Source of the DNA: Branchiostoma floridae
Lineage: Eukaryota > Chordata > Leptocardii > Amphioxiformes > Branchiostomatidae
Assembly: GCF_000003815.2 (NCBI RefSeq)
Contig: NW_023365731.1
Span: 62,001 to 126,000, forward strand
Direction: 5' to 3'
DNA length: 64,000 nt
Shown here: positions 1 to 12,063 of the stretch, one piece after another
Numbering within the stretch: the first letter of the stretch is position 1
Layout of the letters: the number at the start of each line of letters is the position of its first letter
Translations under genes and position numbers: made by a program
The notes under the pieces: model-generated
Seen by the model: only the letters and a program-made list of their open reading frames with translations
What the model was told of the DNA's origin: nothing
Databases searched by the model: none

Positions 1-2704
1 CCAGTGGCTCACCTCTCCAGTTTAGTCTCCAATGATGTCTGTCGTTTTTGATGATCCCTTGTCTGAGAATAAAACAAATTTTTTCCATATAGTCACCGAG
101 TCTTTGAGCATGGTCGGCTGTATAGTTTGCCTACACGGAACCTCTCTTTATAACTGCGATTCGGTTTCTTGACAGACAGGAAGGCCCCACTGAGTTAGTT
201 TTATGGATGGCATCGACGCTCGCATTGATTTTCGCCTGTTCTAAAAAAAAAAAACTGTGGCCCCATGTCACCTAATTTGCATATCTGGAGGGCATATGGT
301 CAGGGCATGGGGCTACAGTGCCCTTGTTCCCCTCTTCAAACAAGAATGGCAATAAAAGTATTATTAGAATGGCGAGGATTGTCTAGTACGGTCTTACTAG
401 AGGTGAACATAAGATAAACCATGCCTTGGAATTAAAGAATGGACTGGATGTTTAGTCCTGTGGTTTTCTTGGATTTTTTGCCCTTACGCATTAGTTTTGT
501 TGTCTCCAGAGGATGCCACTCATAAAATTAAGTCAATGTGGCCTAATAAGGTAGGCCTCATAAGGGTGAAAATGCGGAAGGACTTTAGGGAACGAGAACC
601 CAGGAGAACCCCCGGGTTTCCCTCAGGTCATGCGGTTATCTTGTGTGCATGTACTTATGTAGCAATAGCGGAACTGTGCGCCTTCCCCACTCTTTCAGAT
701 CGGAGACCAAAAAGAGGAAGTAAGCTCTCCGCAGCACGCATGCGCAATGGAAAGTGAAAGTGATCCCGCGCCAGTTAGCTCACTGAAAAGCTATTCTTCC
801 ATTGGTCACGACAGAGAAGAGAGACATTATCATATGTATAGTACATGATTAACAATAATGCAAGAAAAATCACCCCAGCTTCTTTCGACCTGTACAATGA
901 ACAGTGCACGACGGTCATAAGGACTAAAACCCTTTCCTGTAACGTGAGTCCAGTCGGGTGAGCAGCCGGGATTTTAAATCCAAATCTCTTAGAGGTAGGC
1001 ACGCCATACAATTAATGTTGGGGAAAATGTTGTTTTCGTCAGTTTTACTATTCCCCGGGGATGCTCCGGTTTATCTTCACATTAGTGGGACAAATGAAAG
1101 CCGATGGGCCATCAGGGGGGATACATGCCGTTTCTGTCGACATGTCACAGACAAAAATGGCTTTGAAAAACTGTCCGAGCGAGAATTAGAAGGGGCTCGC
1201 GCAGGTAATTTCATGTTAAAGCAGGAGTGTACAAACTTGTACTTCTCGTCCACGGTAGTAACCAACCGGAGCCCTCAATCTCACGAGATGAGCGGGGCAA
1301 AAAAGAAGGAAATCTTCAGATCGTGAGCAAACATTTAATCAATTCAGAGTCAACATCATGATGTTTAATCAGCGGAGATACACACCCGACCGAGGAATTC
1401 CACACGAATGGTGGCCATGCAAGGCCAGGTCACAGTGCCTTGCATTGTGACAGAAAGTACGCGCCTAAGCATATTCAACTTCAGTCGATCCTAGTCTCTC
1501 TCACACTACATCTAACCACTAGTAACTATAGGGAGAAGGTTTGTTAGGGAATTTTGACCACCATGTAGTGTTTCATTTGCCTGTCGCAATGGTATCCTTC
1601 CCTTCCCAGACTGACTGATCAATAGATCACCCTATCCGATTTTTGCCGAATTCTACTATCCATACCCCAATGGGAAGGCCTATTGGAGACCGGCTTCGAC
1701 AACGCATTGTATCAAGCGATATGTGAACTTGTAACCAAGGTGGTTGTGACAACGTAGATGTAGAGCATTCTATACTTACGAGCAACGGTCGACCCCTGAC
1801 AAAAATTCCCTGCTTTGGAAGGTCTTGGGATGCTGCCAGGAATGCTGCGGATGTTATAGGATTATAGGAAAGTGCTATCTGGAAAATAAACCACGATCAT
1901 GTCCAGCAAGTCAGTACATCTGATTCTCCTCAAGCAAAGAAATCCACACCTACGCTGATCATCAGCGTCAATATTGTGGGGATTTTGAGGAGAATGCTGC
2001 ATGTATTAACTTGTTTTCGCCTGGTCGTCAACACGAAACGATGATCATGACTCACGTATGGTTTCGTTGTTGTTGTTCTAGACATTTCGTATTGTTCAGG
2101 ACTTAAGCCTTCCGATTGATGAAGATCAATTGCAAATGTTTTATTTCAGTCTATTATAGTAGAATATCTTCGGAAACTAGTCATGTGATACAAGTTTAGT
2201 CTTTTTAGAGAATCATGTAGAATTTCCATGGAGATCTGTCAGCAACATGGGGTCATGGGATAAGGTTACGGTTTCGACGTTACGACTAAACAAAGACAAC
2301 TTGTACTTTGTGAAGAAAAAGAGGAAGTGGTGAAGGTATGATAGCCTCCACTTGGCCCACACGTTTTCCGGATCGCAGAGTTTGGCAAAACAAATCGGCA
2401 AACAATTACCCCGGAGAATGAGTCCACGCAAAAATTACTATTCCCGCCTCAAGCAATTCAAACCCTTTGCTTTGGCAGGAAAACTCCCCTGGCAAATTAT
2501 TCTCCCTATCATTTAGACACAGACTCAACTTACTGAAAGGAAACTGCTAGCTTGTAAACCTCCATTGGAACAGGGCAATAGCCTGGATGAACTTGACAAG
2601 TCCATAAATATAAAGGGAGCGAATATCAACTCTGACAATGTCGTAATTCTTGAGACTTTAACACTCCTGGTACATTACTAGGGATGTTGGAATAACAGAA
2701 AACG
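1..2704. other. No supported gene; intergenic
   Basis: Short ORFs here (for example 497-757 and 958-1326) have no recognisable domain, no matching splice structure and low-complexity composition. Around 1,920-2,025 there is a small hairpin: inverted arms with GATTCTCCTCAA / TGAGGAGAAT flank the perfect palindrome ACGCTGATCATCAGCGT. I see nothing else that I can name. Confidence 0.5.
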
Positions 2705-2712
2705 CCTAGAAC

Positions 2713-3136
2713 TAGGGGTGGGTACCGGTACAGAAGATTTAGGTCCAGGTCCAGTTCAGGTCCAGAGGATCAGTTCCAGGTCCGAACCTGAACCTGGACC
2801 CGATTCAGTATGACTCATTCCAATGGTTTATTTCACTGCAAAGAAATCTGTTTGGTGGAGTATTCGACTCAAACTGGCGTTTTCAAATCCAACAACGCTA
2901 ACTGCACCTGTACGATTGACTATAAAACATGGTAGAAATGACTATATAATCTTCTCTACTTCACTCTTGTTATTTTCTTCCACCTACAGTACAAGTACCA
3001 AAACGTGTGAATACCTGATCAAATAATCTGTTAATTTTCTAATAGGTCCAACATCCAGTCCACCTAATTTTGTTTCAGGTCCGTTTTTTCTGGACCGGTC
3101 CAATAAGAAAGAAACGGTTTTTACCGGTACGCTGTA
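2713..3136 (+). mobile_element. hAT-type non-autonomous DNA transposon (MITE), copy 1
   Basis: The element starts TAGGGGTGGGTACCGGTAC and ends ACCGGTACGCTGTA, giving imperfect terminal inverted repeats. It is flanked by a perfect 8 bp direct repeat CCTAGAAC at 2705-2712 and 3137-3144. An 8 bp target duplication with a TIR starting (T)AGGGGTGGG is typical of hAT elements. It carries no transposase ORF. A second copy in opposite orientation lies at 58,022-58,475 with its own 8 bp duplication. The interior is rich in GGTCCAG/GGACCTG motifs. Confidence 0.82.
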
Positions 3137-3179
3137 CCTAGAACCATAAAGGGAAGGCAGAAAAACTGCTGCAGGTAGT

Positions 3180-3768
3180 GGATAACCATGGGTTATTCAA
3201 AACAGTTCAGGAACCAACTAGAAACGGTTATGCCGACATGGGTTTCAAAATGTTTGGCTTAACCCCGCTGTTAATGCCAAACATTTTGGGAACATATTCA
3301 AAGAGCGTCTAAAAGACACGTTTCTTTCTGGCTGGAGGGAACAGCTCAAAAGCACCAACAAACTTAAAACATATTCGAAAATCAAAAAAACACTTTGGTA
3401 TGGAAGAATATCTCAAATCAATTCATAATAGATCATTTAGATACAGCATTACAAAACTGAGAATAAGTGCACATTGCTTAGAAATTGAAAAAGGTCGTCA
3501 CCGTAACACACCAGCCACTCAGAGACTGTGTCCTACATGTCATGAAAGTATAGAAGATGAATTCCACTTTGTTATGAAATGTCCCACCTACAGTAAAGAG
3601 AGAGAAACATTGTTTAAGAATATTAGAACCAAAACACACATCTCTCTCGCTGGTGCAGAAAGCGATATTTTCCATGTATTGCTCTCATGTTCAACTCATA
3701 TATCCGTCTACGTAGGCCAGTTTCTTTATAATGTATTCCAAATGCGAGATCAGATTAATCATACATAA
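3180..3768 (+). pseudogene. Decayed 3' end of a non-LTR retrotransposon polyprotein
   Basis: The frame beginning near 3246 reads NVWLNPAVNAKHFGNIF and continues after a 1 nt shift in the A7 run at 3384-3390 into the frame of 3400-3768. The latter holds a region typical of the segment after the RT domain in non-LTR elements: TKLRISAHCLEIEKGR, then a Cys-rich motif CPTCHESIEDEFHFVMKCP. No RT catalytic core is present, so this is a 5'-truncated relic. The clade is not assigned. The AT-rich stretch after 3768 may be its 3' UTR. Confidence 0.68.
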
Positions 3769-3900
3769 TTGTACTATTATCGATAATGTTTTGTTGTTGT
3801 TTTGTATGTAGCCTCTTAGTACTGCTGTCTGTATAGCTATTAGTTGTTATTAATTGCCATACATTGTACCCTATGCGATTGTTGAGCAATAAATTCATTC

Positions 3901-5279
3901 GGCAGATGTTTCGTGTAAGACATCACGAAATCGCCGGCGAGCGCAGCCAGGGGTGCGGGGGACCTGTCGGGGTCCATGCCCGATCGCGCAGTCCATGTGT
4001 ACGCTGCATAATCACGTCATACAGGCGTAGCGTTCATGTACGCCATCACGAAATCCCCGGCAAATGCAGCCAGGGGTGCGGGACAATTTCGGGCCCTATG
4101 CCCGAACGCGCTATAGTATCACGAAATTGATGGCAAATAGCGCTTAAAAACTTGGCACAGTCTTCCTATAAGCCAGTCATAGAATCGCCGGGAGACGTAG
4201 GCGGGCGACCCACGCCTGCTTGTCTCCTCTACGGGCCGTGGTAGCTTCCGGTACGCTGTGGTAAGGTGTAGTTCGAATTCTGCGGTAAAACAGTATAAAG
4301 ACGGGCTACGGCAAACGCAACACCCCTGTACGGAGCGTGGTAGGTAGTGGTTCGCTGTTGTAAGGTGTGGTTCTTCGGTAAAACAAGATTGAGACGGGCT
4401 ACGCCAAACGCAATACCCTTGTACGGAGCGTGGTAGGTAGTGGTCCGCTGTGGTAAGGTGTGGTTCCACGGTAAAACAGTCTCCAAGCAGATCTTATAAT
4501 GGCAAAAGATGGTCAAGGAGTCTAGTCAGTCAAGTGGAGTACATTGGCCATATAGACCACTACCTAACACGCTCCGTACAGGGGTGTTGCGTTTGGCGTA
4601 GCCCGTCTCGATCCTGTTTTACCGAAGAACCACACCTTACCACAGCGGACCACTACCTACCACGCTCCGTACAGGGGTGTTGCGTTTGCCGAAGCCCGTC
4701 TCGATCCTGTTTTACCGTGGAACCACACCTTACCACAGCGGACCACTACCTACCACGCTCCGTACAAGGGTATTGCGTTTGCCGTAGCCCGTCTCAATCC
4801 TGTTTCACCGGAGAACCACACCTTACCACAGCGGACCACTACCTACCACGCTCCGTACAGGAGTGTTGCGTTTGCCGTAGCCCGTCTTTATACTGTTTTA
4901 CCGCAGAACTACACCTTACCACAGCGTACCGGAAGCTACCATGGCCCGTAGAGGAGACAAGCAGGCGTGGGTCGCCCGCCTGCGTCTCCCGGCGATTCTA
5001 TGACTGGCTTATAGGAAGACTGTGCCAAGTTTTTAAGCGCTATTTGCCATCAATTTCGTGATACTTTAGCGCGTTCGGGCATAGGGCCCGAAATTGTCCC
5101 GCACCCCTGGCAGCATTTGCCGGGGATTTCGTGATGGCGTACATGAACGCTACGCCTGTATGACGTGATTACGCAGCGTACACATGGACTGCGCGATCGG
5201 GCATGGACCCCGACAGGTCCCCCGCACCCCTGGCTGCGCTCGCCGGCGATTTCGTGATGTCTTACACGAAACATCTGCC
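3901..5279. mobile_element. Foldback DNA transposon with long inverted arms
   Basis: The left end GGCAGATGTTTCGTGTAAGA is repeated inverted at the right end, and the arms remain nearly identical inward for roughly 580 bp (about 3901-4480 and 4690-5279). The whole is flanked by an 8 bp direct repeat ATTCATTC at 3893-3900 and 5280-5287, so it is a discrete insertion. The inner part of each arm is a 93 bp tandem repeat: four units on the right (starts at 4555, 4648, 4741, 4834) and about 2.6 on the left in reverse. The loop is about 4481-4554. No transposase is visible. The superfamily is unknown; an 8 bp duplication would allow hAT, P or Merlin. Confidence 0.82.
4555..4926 (+). repeat. 93 bp tandem repeat inside foldback arm
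   Basis: Four head-to-tail units of exactly 93 bp, each beginning GACCACTACCTACCACGCTC. Because 93 is a multiple of three they leave an apparent open frame (4450-5061) with a 31-residue repeat. That frame runs through both arms and the loop of the transposon, so I treat it as a by-product of the repeat, not a gene. Reverse-oriented partial units lie at about 4254-4480. Confidence 0.85.
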
Positions 5280-5295
5280 ATTCATTCATAGTATG

Positions 5296-5395
5296 AATAG
5301 TATAAGGCTAAACTTTCTTCCAACACAAGTACACACGGATCAAATTTTCAAAGACCACTGTCGTCTTCTTTAGGATCAGTACTGATGCAATATGG
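5296..5395 (-). repeat. Terminal repeat of Penelope-like element, low-coordinate copy
   Basis: On the minus strand this reads GAAGAAGACGACAGTGGTCT, then AAATTTGATCCGTGTGTACT, then GAAGAAAGTTTAGCCTTA. It matches 6715-6808 in the opposite orientation. As the downstream end of the endonuclease-coding strand it is the expected 3' terminal region. Confidence 0.7.
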
Positions 5396-6714
5396 CCAGT
5401 CACTTCAGAACGACGGACACGTGATCTTATTAACACGTGATGTTGCGGAAACGTGACGTCAGCAATTGGTCACACGTGCCAAGAACTTTATAACGCCCAC
5501 CGTCTCTGTTCAGTGATGGCTGAAGTGCCCTGATGTATATGGCCTCCTGGATAACTCTTACAAAGTAGTCCTGTTCAGTGTCCAGTATTATGACTTTGTT
5601 CAGAAAGACGGTATGGCCCGGGGGCCGGTGATGCAATGTGGATGTGTTGAGAGACTTCCGATGACAGCGAGGAGTGGCGTTTCTGTTCAAGCAATCTGGT
5701 TCTAAGTGAGCGTTCTGTCTCTCCAACGTAGGATTCTTCGCAAATCCCATTGCTTGTAGTTCCCTGACACGGAAAGTAGTATACAGCGCCACATTTCACT
5801 TCTCTTGGGGTTATGTCCTTTGGTGCCACGAGAAGCTGTCATAGTACTGTGTTAGTGGGTTTGAAGCATGTATAGATTTCATGTGAAACAAATATTCTGC
5901 GCAAGGGTTCCAAAACTGGCAGTCTTGATGTGCGGAAAGCCGGTGATGCGTCCATTGTCACTCTCTCTCTCTCTCTTCATTTACTTTCTCTCATTGCGTT
6001 GAGTGGGCTTCTGTGTGGTGTCCCTATCGATGGCCCACCTGGGGCACCCGCAGTCCTTCAAAGCCTATTGGGTGTGTTGTTTCTCTGTCTCCCTGTCATG
6101 TGGATCCGTTCTGATGGTGTCAGCTCTGTGGAACAGCGTCTTGACGACACCAAGCTTGTGTTCCAGAGGGTGACTGGATTTGAAGTTTAGGTACTGGTTG
6201 GTGTGGGTAGGTTTACAGTGATAATGATCTGGTGTAGTGAACCGTTGTCTTGGATCGTCGGGAAAGGGGAGGGTTCTGTCTTGTTCCGTCTCAAAAGTGA
6301 ACTTGCGGACATGGTCTAAGGAGTTGAGTTGGTCTGTGAATTCCTGCACGTAGGCTTTCACGAGTTTGTGTTTGTGACGTCGACGTATGGGAACCAACAG
6401 AGGGGAGGGTGTGTAGCTGTAGATATGGCGAGTTGCTCTAAGTGTTCCATGAACAAGTTGCATTCTATGTGGAACACAGGTGAACCCATAGCTGCCCCAT
6501 GTATTTGTTGATAGAACTTACCGTCGTACAGGAAGTAGGTACAGTCCAGACACACTTTCAAAAGCTTGACGATCTGCGTTGGTGACAATTTCGAGCGTTG
6601 TGGTAGTGTGGTGTCCTCTTGTAGTCTTCGCGGAATAACATCCATTGTTTTGTTCACGTAAGATCACGTGTCCGTTACTCTCGCACGCAAGTAAACTTAT
6701 TTTCTGAAGTGCCT

Positions 6715-6808
6715 GGTCATCAGTATCGATCATGAAGAAGGTGACAGTGGTCGTTGGAAATTTGATTCGTGTGTACTTTTGTCTTAGAAGAAAGTTTAGC
6801 CTTGTAAT
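6715..6808 (+). repeat. Terminal repeat of Penelope-like element, inverted copy
   Basis: The plus strand reads GAAGAAGGTGACAGTGGTCG, then AAATTTGATTCGTGTGTACT, then GAAGAAAGTTTAGCCTTG, the same sequence as the opposite strand of 5296-5395. Either the element carries inverted pseudo-LTRs or a second, truncated Penelope copy inserted head to head. Confidence 0.65.
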
Positions 6809-7685
6809 ATGATTACTACCGACACAGATGAGCTTCCATGATAATTAGAAATGGCAAGGAACTCTTTTGGACTTGGTCTTTGTTAATAACCCAAACATTG
6901 TTGAGAAAAACAACAGCACACACAGTAGTTCCCGGACTTAGTGACCACGACATGGCACTGGCACCTGTCACCCAACGGTGAGAATGAACTTTAAGGCATT
7001 CGCGCGAAAGTTGATGATTCGGATTTCGAGCGGTTTCATTTGGCACTGCAGCTGAAGTTTTCATAACTTTTATGTTGGACATGCTATGGTCATGATTTTG
7101 AATGGAGAAGTGGTGTAGGTATGGGCTCCAGAGCAGCTTTCACAATTGTAGGGGCTGATTTGAAAAGTTTGGAAAGGCATAACTCGGTCGAGGAGGGATT
7201 GACGAGTTGTCACAAATTTTGGTATATGATTGAAATAGCTAAATGTATAATTTGCTATTATGCTATGCAAACTAAAATATACTGTGCATGAGCAATGATG
7301 CATGGTCCATATTAGGACTTTCAAACATGTAACTGACTAAGGACGTCCTTGAACTGACCGAAGAGAGGAACATCGATTGATATCAATCATAATCAACTAG
7401 AGTTTTGGGAACTCATACATGTCACAAGTATAAATTTCCCACCATTAATCGATCACTAGGCAGATTTACCATTTTTGTATCAATTATGCAGCTTAGTTCC
7501 TCATTGGCACGTTTGGCACTCTTCTATATTCCACCTGCCATGAATTTACATGTGCTACACCATTTATTGAAATCCATTTATGGAAAACAATTGATACAAT
7601 TATGCAAAAGAAGTCCTCATTTCCATAATATGTATCTGATTGTGTACATCTTTGACTCATCTACCACAACATGCCTAAAATGATG

Positions 7686-8040
7686 AAAATCCGTCGTTCC
7701 TTTATCCAGTTATCCGCTTTGGAATGCTTTGACAAAGACGCCCCTGCAGTTTTATGTTAAATGTTGGAGACCCAGTCCTTCCCAAAATCTATCTGCCACC
7801 TAAATGTTAAGATCATATATCATGTCCGGGACAAGAGATTGGATTGAAAAAGTGCTATGATAGACTTTTTTCTCATTAATTATGTAAACGCCCCCTATTT
7901 TGCATAATTTATATTTCGTTTTCTACATCTATGTTTAAGCTATCTACATACTAAGAATCATGAAAAATCTGTTATTGATCTCTTGAGTTATCATTTTTAG
8001 TCTTCGGAAATGTTCAACAAAACGCCCCTGCAGTTCTAGA
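7686..8040 (+). repeat. Dispersed repeat with CGCCCCTGCAG motif
   Basis: Two related blocks here carry ATGAAAATCCGTCGTTCC...CGCCCCTGCAG (about 7680-7755) and ATGAAAAATCTGTTATTG...CGCCCCTGCAG (about 7960-8035). The reverse complement of the same motif pair lies near 33,770-33,850 and 46,140-46,230. The spread of related copies marks a dispersed repeat family; its class is not determined. Confidence 0.5.
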
Positions 8041-10045
8041 ATGCCCGATAGGGGGCCAAAACGTATGTTCCTTGTTCCCAAGCACAAGGGCTATCTACCA
8101 TTCAAAACGTGTGACCAGAAGCAAGAACAAAACACGAGATATCAAACCCAGAAGTTCCACTGAAGTACCAAGGGAAGCCGCTAGGGGGGCTTAAATCTTA
8201 TACAGTAAGTATCAAACCTAGAAATTAACCTCCTTGATCAAACCAATCCATCCAGCCTTTCTTGACTTATCTTTTTGAGACACACGCAGACGCTACTGAA
8301 AATACAACCTTGCTGAATATTTCATGGAGGTATTTCAGAGACGCGACTGCCAGGGATGGCAAATTTTCGGTAGACATAAATTATGAAGACCAGGGTCTCA
8401 GTTGCATAATTGATAAGAAAATGCTACAGTAGCCTTTTTTCCAAGACTTCCCTATTTTGTACAACTTTGATAGAGAAGACAATGTACTGATATAACATTA
8501 TATCGTAAAAATTAACACTTTATTTGCATAATCAACGAGAAACCTACATGTATGCCATACGTCAGTTGTACGGGTCAACACCATTTGGCGAAGGTTGTGG
8601 TCATGGAACTCTAGGTTTGATATTTTTGAGCTGATCACAACGAAACGTGGCGCACCAATGACGTTCAATTTCGTGCCAGTCAACAAAGCTTAATGAGCGC
8701 AACTGAAGAATTCCATTGTGTTCGCAGTCTCTAGTGAACGGGCCAGCTGTTATTTTGTGAAGAATGCTTTTCTGATGAGCTCATTCCAACGGCCTCTCTG
8801 TGGGCACCGGCGCAAGTCGTGTGTGTGTAGGGGAGGGACGTCGCCATTTCAAACACATCGCGGTCAGGTTTTCAACCTGGAAAGTAATGTCGGGATGCTG
8901 GGAAGCTTGTGGTCTCGCACACGCTGTGTTGAAATGACGGATCCCCTAAAACACCCCCCCCCCCACACCCAACACTTACGACAGAGCCCACAGTGAGGCC
9001 GGTGGAGGAGGCTACTACAGTAATAAAGTTATGTCCATTTGACTTTCAACTGAAAAGTAGTTAGTAACTCACGAAGTCGATCGTATTTCTTTTGAATTTC
9101 AGTCAAAACAATATCATAAATATTCTTTTGAAGTGGGCTCAATACGAGGTAACGCTACTTGTAAATTGCACATAACATTACATTATGCTAAAGTACATAG
9201 TGACAATTGGTGTATACAAGACGTGGTGCAAGAAAACTAAAGTCACATTTTTCATATATACATTTCAATTACAAATCCTGAGTTTGAAAGACAGCTGTTT
9301 ATTTGCTTTTCTGTTATTGTGGTTTGGGTAGTCGAACCAGAATTGATCGATAGAGTAGAACATTGTGCTACGTGTATAAATGGGGCACGATTACCGTTTA
9401 AGACGCCATGTATTGGTGAAAAAAAGCCTTATGCGATTACTCGGATGCATCCTATGAACTCCTATGTATCATTCGCGAACCCTCCACATATTCCTATGAC
9501 AGAAGCCTCAAAAAGCTTGTATTTCTTGAAAGGTAAGATATGCATTTGAGACTGGCAAGTGTCAACAGGCTACGCAGGAGTTAAATGGCATTGTTTATGC
9601 CTGCATACCACCCGATTTGTTTTTTTGTAACGTTAACGTAGAATATAGCAACCTCCCTTGCGGATTACAAGTCAAGCAGCAGTATAAGGAGAAAATCGCC
9701 ACGTCTTTCTGCTGACGTGTTTGTTGCTTTTCGCCCCCTCCCCCCGAAAGGAGATCCTGTTGACTTACAATCGTTGGTCGCCTACAGGAAAGCTGGTTTT
9801 GTTGACAGCTGTCATTTACAGGTAACGTGATCTTGAAAACATGGTTAACCATAAGCAACTTAAACTTTAAGAAAAAAACGTACAAATTTTCAACTATAGC
9901 TTCCCAGATGTACACATACCTGTAGCCATATCAGCAACTCCCGGAGCTCATAAACATGACGTAAGGGGGAATCCCCGGCTATGTTATTGTATAGGTGATG
10001 CAATCCAGGTCAACTTTACACGAGGTTGAATGACAACATTGTTTT

Positions 10046-10255
10046 TACACGCGGAATAAGCCCTTTCACAGAGATCAGAACGCATTTGCTGCGACAGGAA
10101 TTCTAGGTAATATGTCAAAGTTAAAGCCACAAAAAGTAAACAAAACCCGTCTGGACGTTGTTATGCAAATCGACACAATAGTCGAGACAAGGACTGTTTT
10201 CTTTTCCGAGGCCGTACCTTTTAAATATTACCTAGAATTCCTAGAAAGGGCTTAT
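10046..10255. repeat. Inverted-repeat element, possible MITE
   Basis: Outer arms ATAAGCCCTTTC and GAAAGGGCTTAT and inner arms AGGAATTCTAGGTAATAT and ATATTACCTAGAATTCCT face each other over about 210 bp. The inner 18 bp match is perfect. No clear target duplication is visible. Confidence 0.5.
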
Positions 10256-11059
10256 ATGACTCATTTTTTTCTCGCGGCAAACATGATATAGATAGAAAAT
10301 GAGGCCAATATGGTAAATAGCAGACCGTTCCTTACTGTCCATCATAATTAGCAGTTCAACCAATAATATCACGCCAATTAAGAAATCGACCAATTAGAAA
10401 ATGGTTGCATGTCAATAAAATATTTTGCATTGTTGTGTTTTTATTTTCCATCTCTATGTTTTGACGAAGGCGGGCGGGCATCAGTCTACGCAAGGACGTT
10501 ACACGTTACTTGAACTTGCTACATCTTTTCGGTGTATAATACCAGTCTTAATATTGATTATTCGATCTTCTATCTTGAAAATTTCTGTGGCTTTGGTGAA
10601 AAATAAGTGAGACCATAGGCCTTTAGGTTTTGAACCACTCACACCGGGGGTTATATGTCAAGCACACTGTAGTTACTTCACACGCGGCTGGTCGGTTTGC
10701 ATAACGTTCGTGCGAATAACACAAGAGTCCTGTCACAGATTGATTCGTGCGTATCACATAATATTCGTACGAATTTCATAAGGTTCGTGCAAATGCTTAG
10801 GCACCCCTGGTTAGGTTGGAATTCAACCCACAAACATGTAGTCATATCGTTATAGACGCACACAGTTCAGACATTTCCGCACTTTTGTTTGTTCGTAAAC
10901 TACTGATAAATTAAGTGGCTTCCTCACAGGAAGTCGTACTGCACTGACAACAACAACATACGTCTAGTGGTTACTGTGTTTGTTGTGTGAGCTAAGATGT
11001 TTAACACCCTCTTTACCAGGAGTAACAATTTCTTCTTATTGTTATTGTGTGGGCCGACT

Positions 11060-11275
11060 ACTCTCTCTTCGCAGCCAGGGGCTGAATTGCGAGGAGCTTA
11101 CAATAGGCGGGGCTAAATCGCAAGGGTCTGGAGCAAGCTGCCATTCGGCGCAGGTGACGTCAATACGACAGCAATGTGCGGTCAATGAACTGTCTAGTGG
11201 TTATTGATCGTTATCAGGATTTGGTGCTCTCACCGCCAAGGCCCAGGTTCGATTCCCGGTGCGGGAACCATCGAA
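11060..11275 (+). repeat. tRNA-like/SINE fragment and associated repeat
   Basis: 11,189-11,272 has a tRNA-like layout: TCTAGTGGTTATTGATCG as an A-box-like region and GGTTCGATTCCCGGTG as a good B box. The anticodon arm is poor and there is no matching acceptor stem, so it is not a working tRNA. The preceding sequence (GGGCTGAATTGCGAGGAGCT and onward to GACGTCAATACGACAGCA) recurs at about 58,535-58,640, so it is a dispersed repeat. Confidence 0.5.
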
Positions 11276-12063
11276 ACGTTGGGGTGGGTGTATAAAGGGG
11301 TGGGGGGTGGCTTAGGTTCTATATTATCTTATCAGAGACTCAAAGCCAACGAGTTCGATTTTTATTTGTGAGTCATGTTTTATCAACCTATGCTCTAGTA
11401 TCAGATAATACAAGGTGCCTGTACACAGTTACAGGTTTAGGATACAATGTGTCTACTACCAAGTTGAGTTTCAATATAGATATAGCGAATCTAAGATACA
11501 GGGAGTCTAAGTGTCACACTACAAACTGGACAACCCTACATGCTACAGAGGGACTAGCTAAAATGTGTACATACCTCAGTCCCGTGATCACCGACTGGCT
11601 AGATAACTTCAGACAATCCCTATCTCACTTTAATTTGGTTAACAATAGGTTGTTTACTTAGCCAAGTAAGTAAGTTTGGTCTCACTACCCAACCAATCAG
11701 GGCTTACCTTATCTGCTAATCAATGTATTCCCTGCCTCCCATATGGTCTAATCTAATCAATACCTAATTATATCACAGCAGAGATCATGGCCGGCCACAA
11801 CATGTTTTGTAGCTATAGGTTTTGAACCACTCACGCCGGGAAGGACCCCTACTCTTTCCGATTAAAGTGCAGTATCGTTTTAACGTTCCTGAGGTGTGGC
11901 TCTCCTAATACGCGGGACCACCATTTTGGGGACGGCCCTAATGCTTTGTCTATTTCCAGCGAACAGTTGAGTATGGTAGCTGTGTACAACTCTACTGCCC
12001 GGCTCAAGAAATATACCTTTGAACCCAGCACATGATCAACATGTGGTAGTGTAGTACACAAAC

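Larger units (their letters stand above)
5290..6810 (-). pseudogene. Decayed Penelope-like retroelement (RT plus GIY-YIG endonuclease)
   Basis: Read on the minus strand, 6657-6358 holds an RT fragment with FLYDGKFYQQIHGAAMGSPV, characteristic of Penelope-like RT (YxQxxGxxMGSP). 6463-6065 continues with RT C-terminal text (FTDQLNSLDHVRKFTFE, KPTHTNQYLNFKSSHPLEHK). 5829-5430 holds the GIY-YIG endonuclease remnant: VYYFPCQG, YVGETERSLRTRLLEQKRHS, SEVSQHIH. Several frameshifts separate these pieces and the N-terminal half of the RT is missing, so it is dead. The ends carry inverted copies of one terminal sequence (about 5296-5395 and 6715-6808), listed separately. It abuts the foldback element. 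Confidence 0.85.
6811..12063. other. Gene-poor interspersed-repeat region
   Basis: No ORF here shows a recognisable domain or a credible splice pattern. The stretch contains AT-rich dispersed-repeat sequence with TTTGCATAAT(T/C)AATGA motifs, also seen near 21,285, 26,210, 34,700 and 46,640. It also holds segments ending CGCCCCTGCAG, an inverted repeat at 10,046-10,255, and tRNA-like/SINE sequence near 11,190-11,275. A C-rich run (CCCCCCCCCC) lies near 8,955. Confidence 0.5.

Noticed and set aside
497-757. 86-residue ORF near the window start
   Set aside because: No ATG at its first codon, no domain, and no splice context.
4450-5061. 203-residue repeat protein
   Set aside because: The frame crosses both arms and the loop of a foldback transposon and arises from a 93 bp period.
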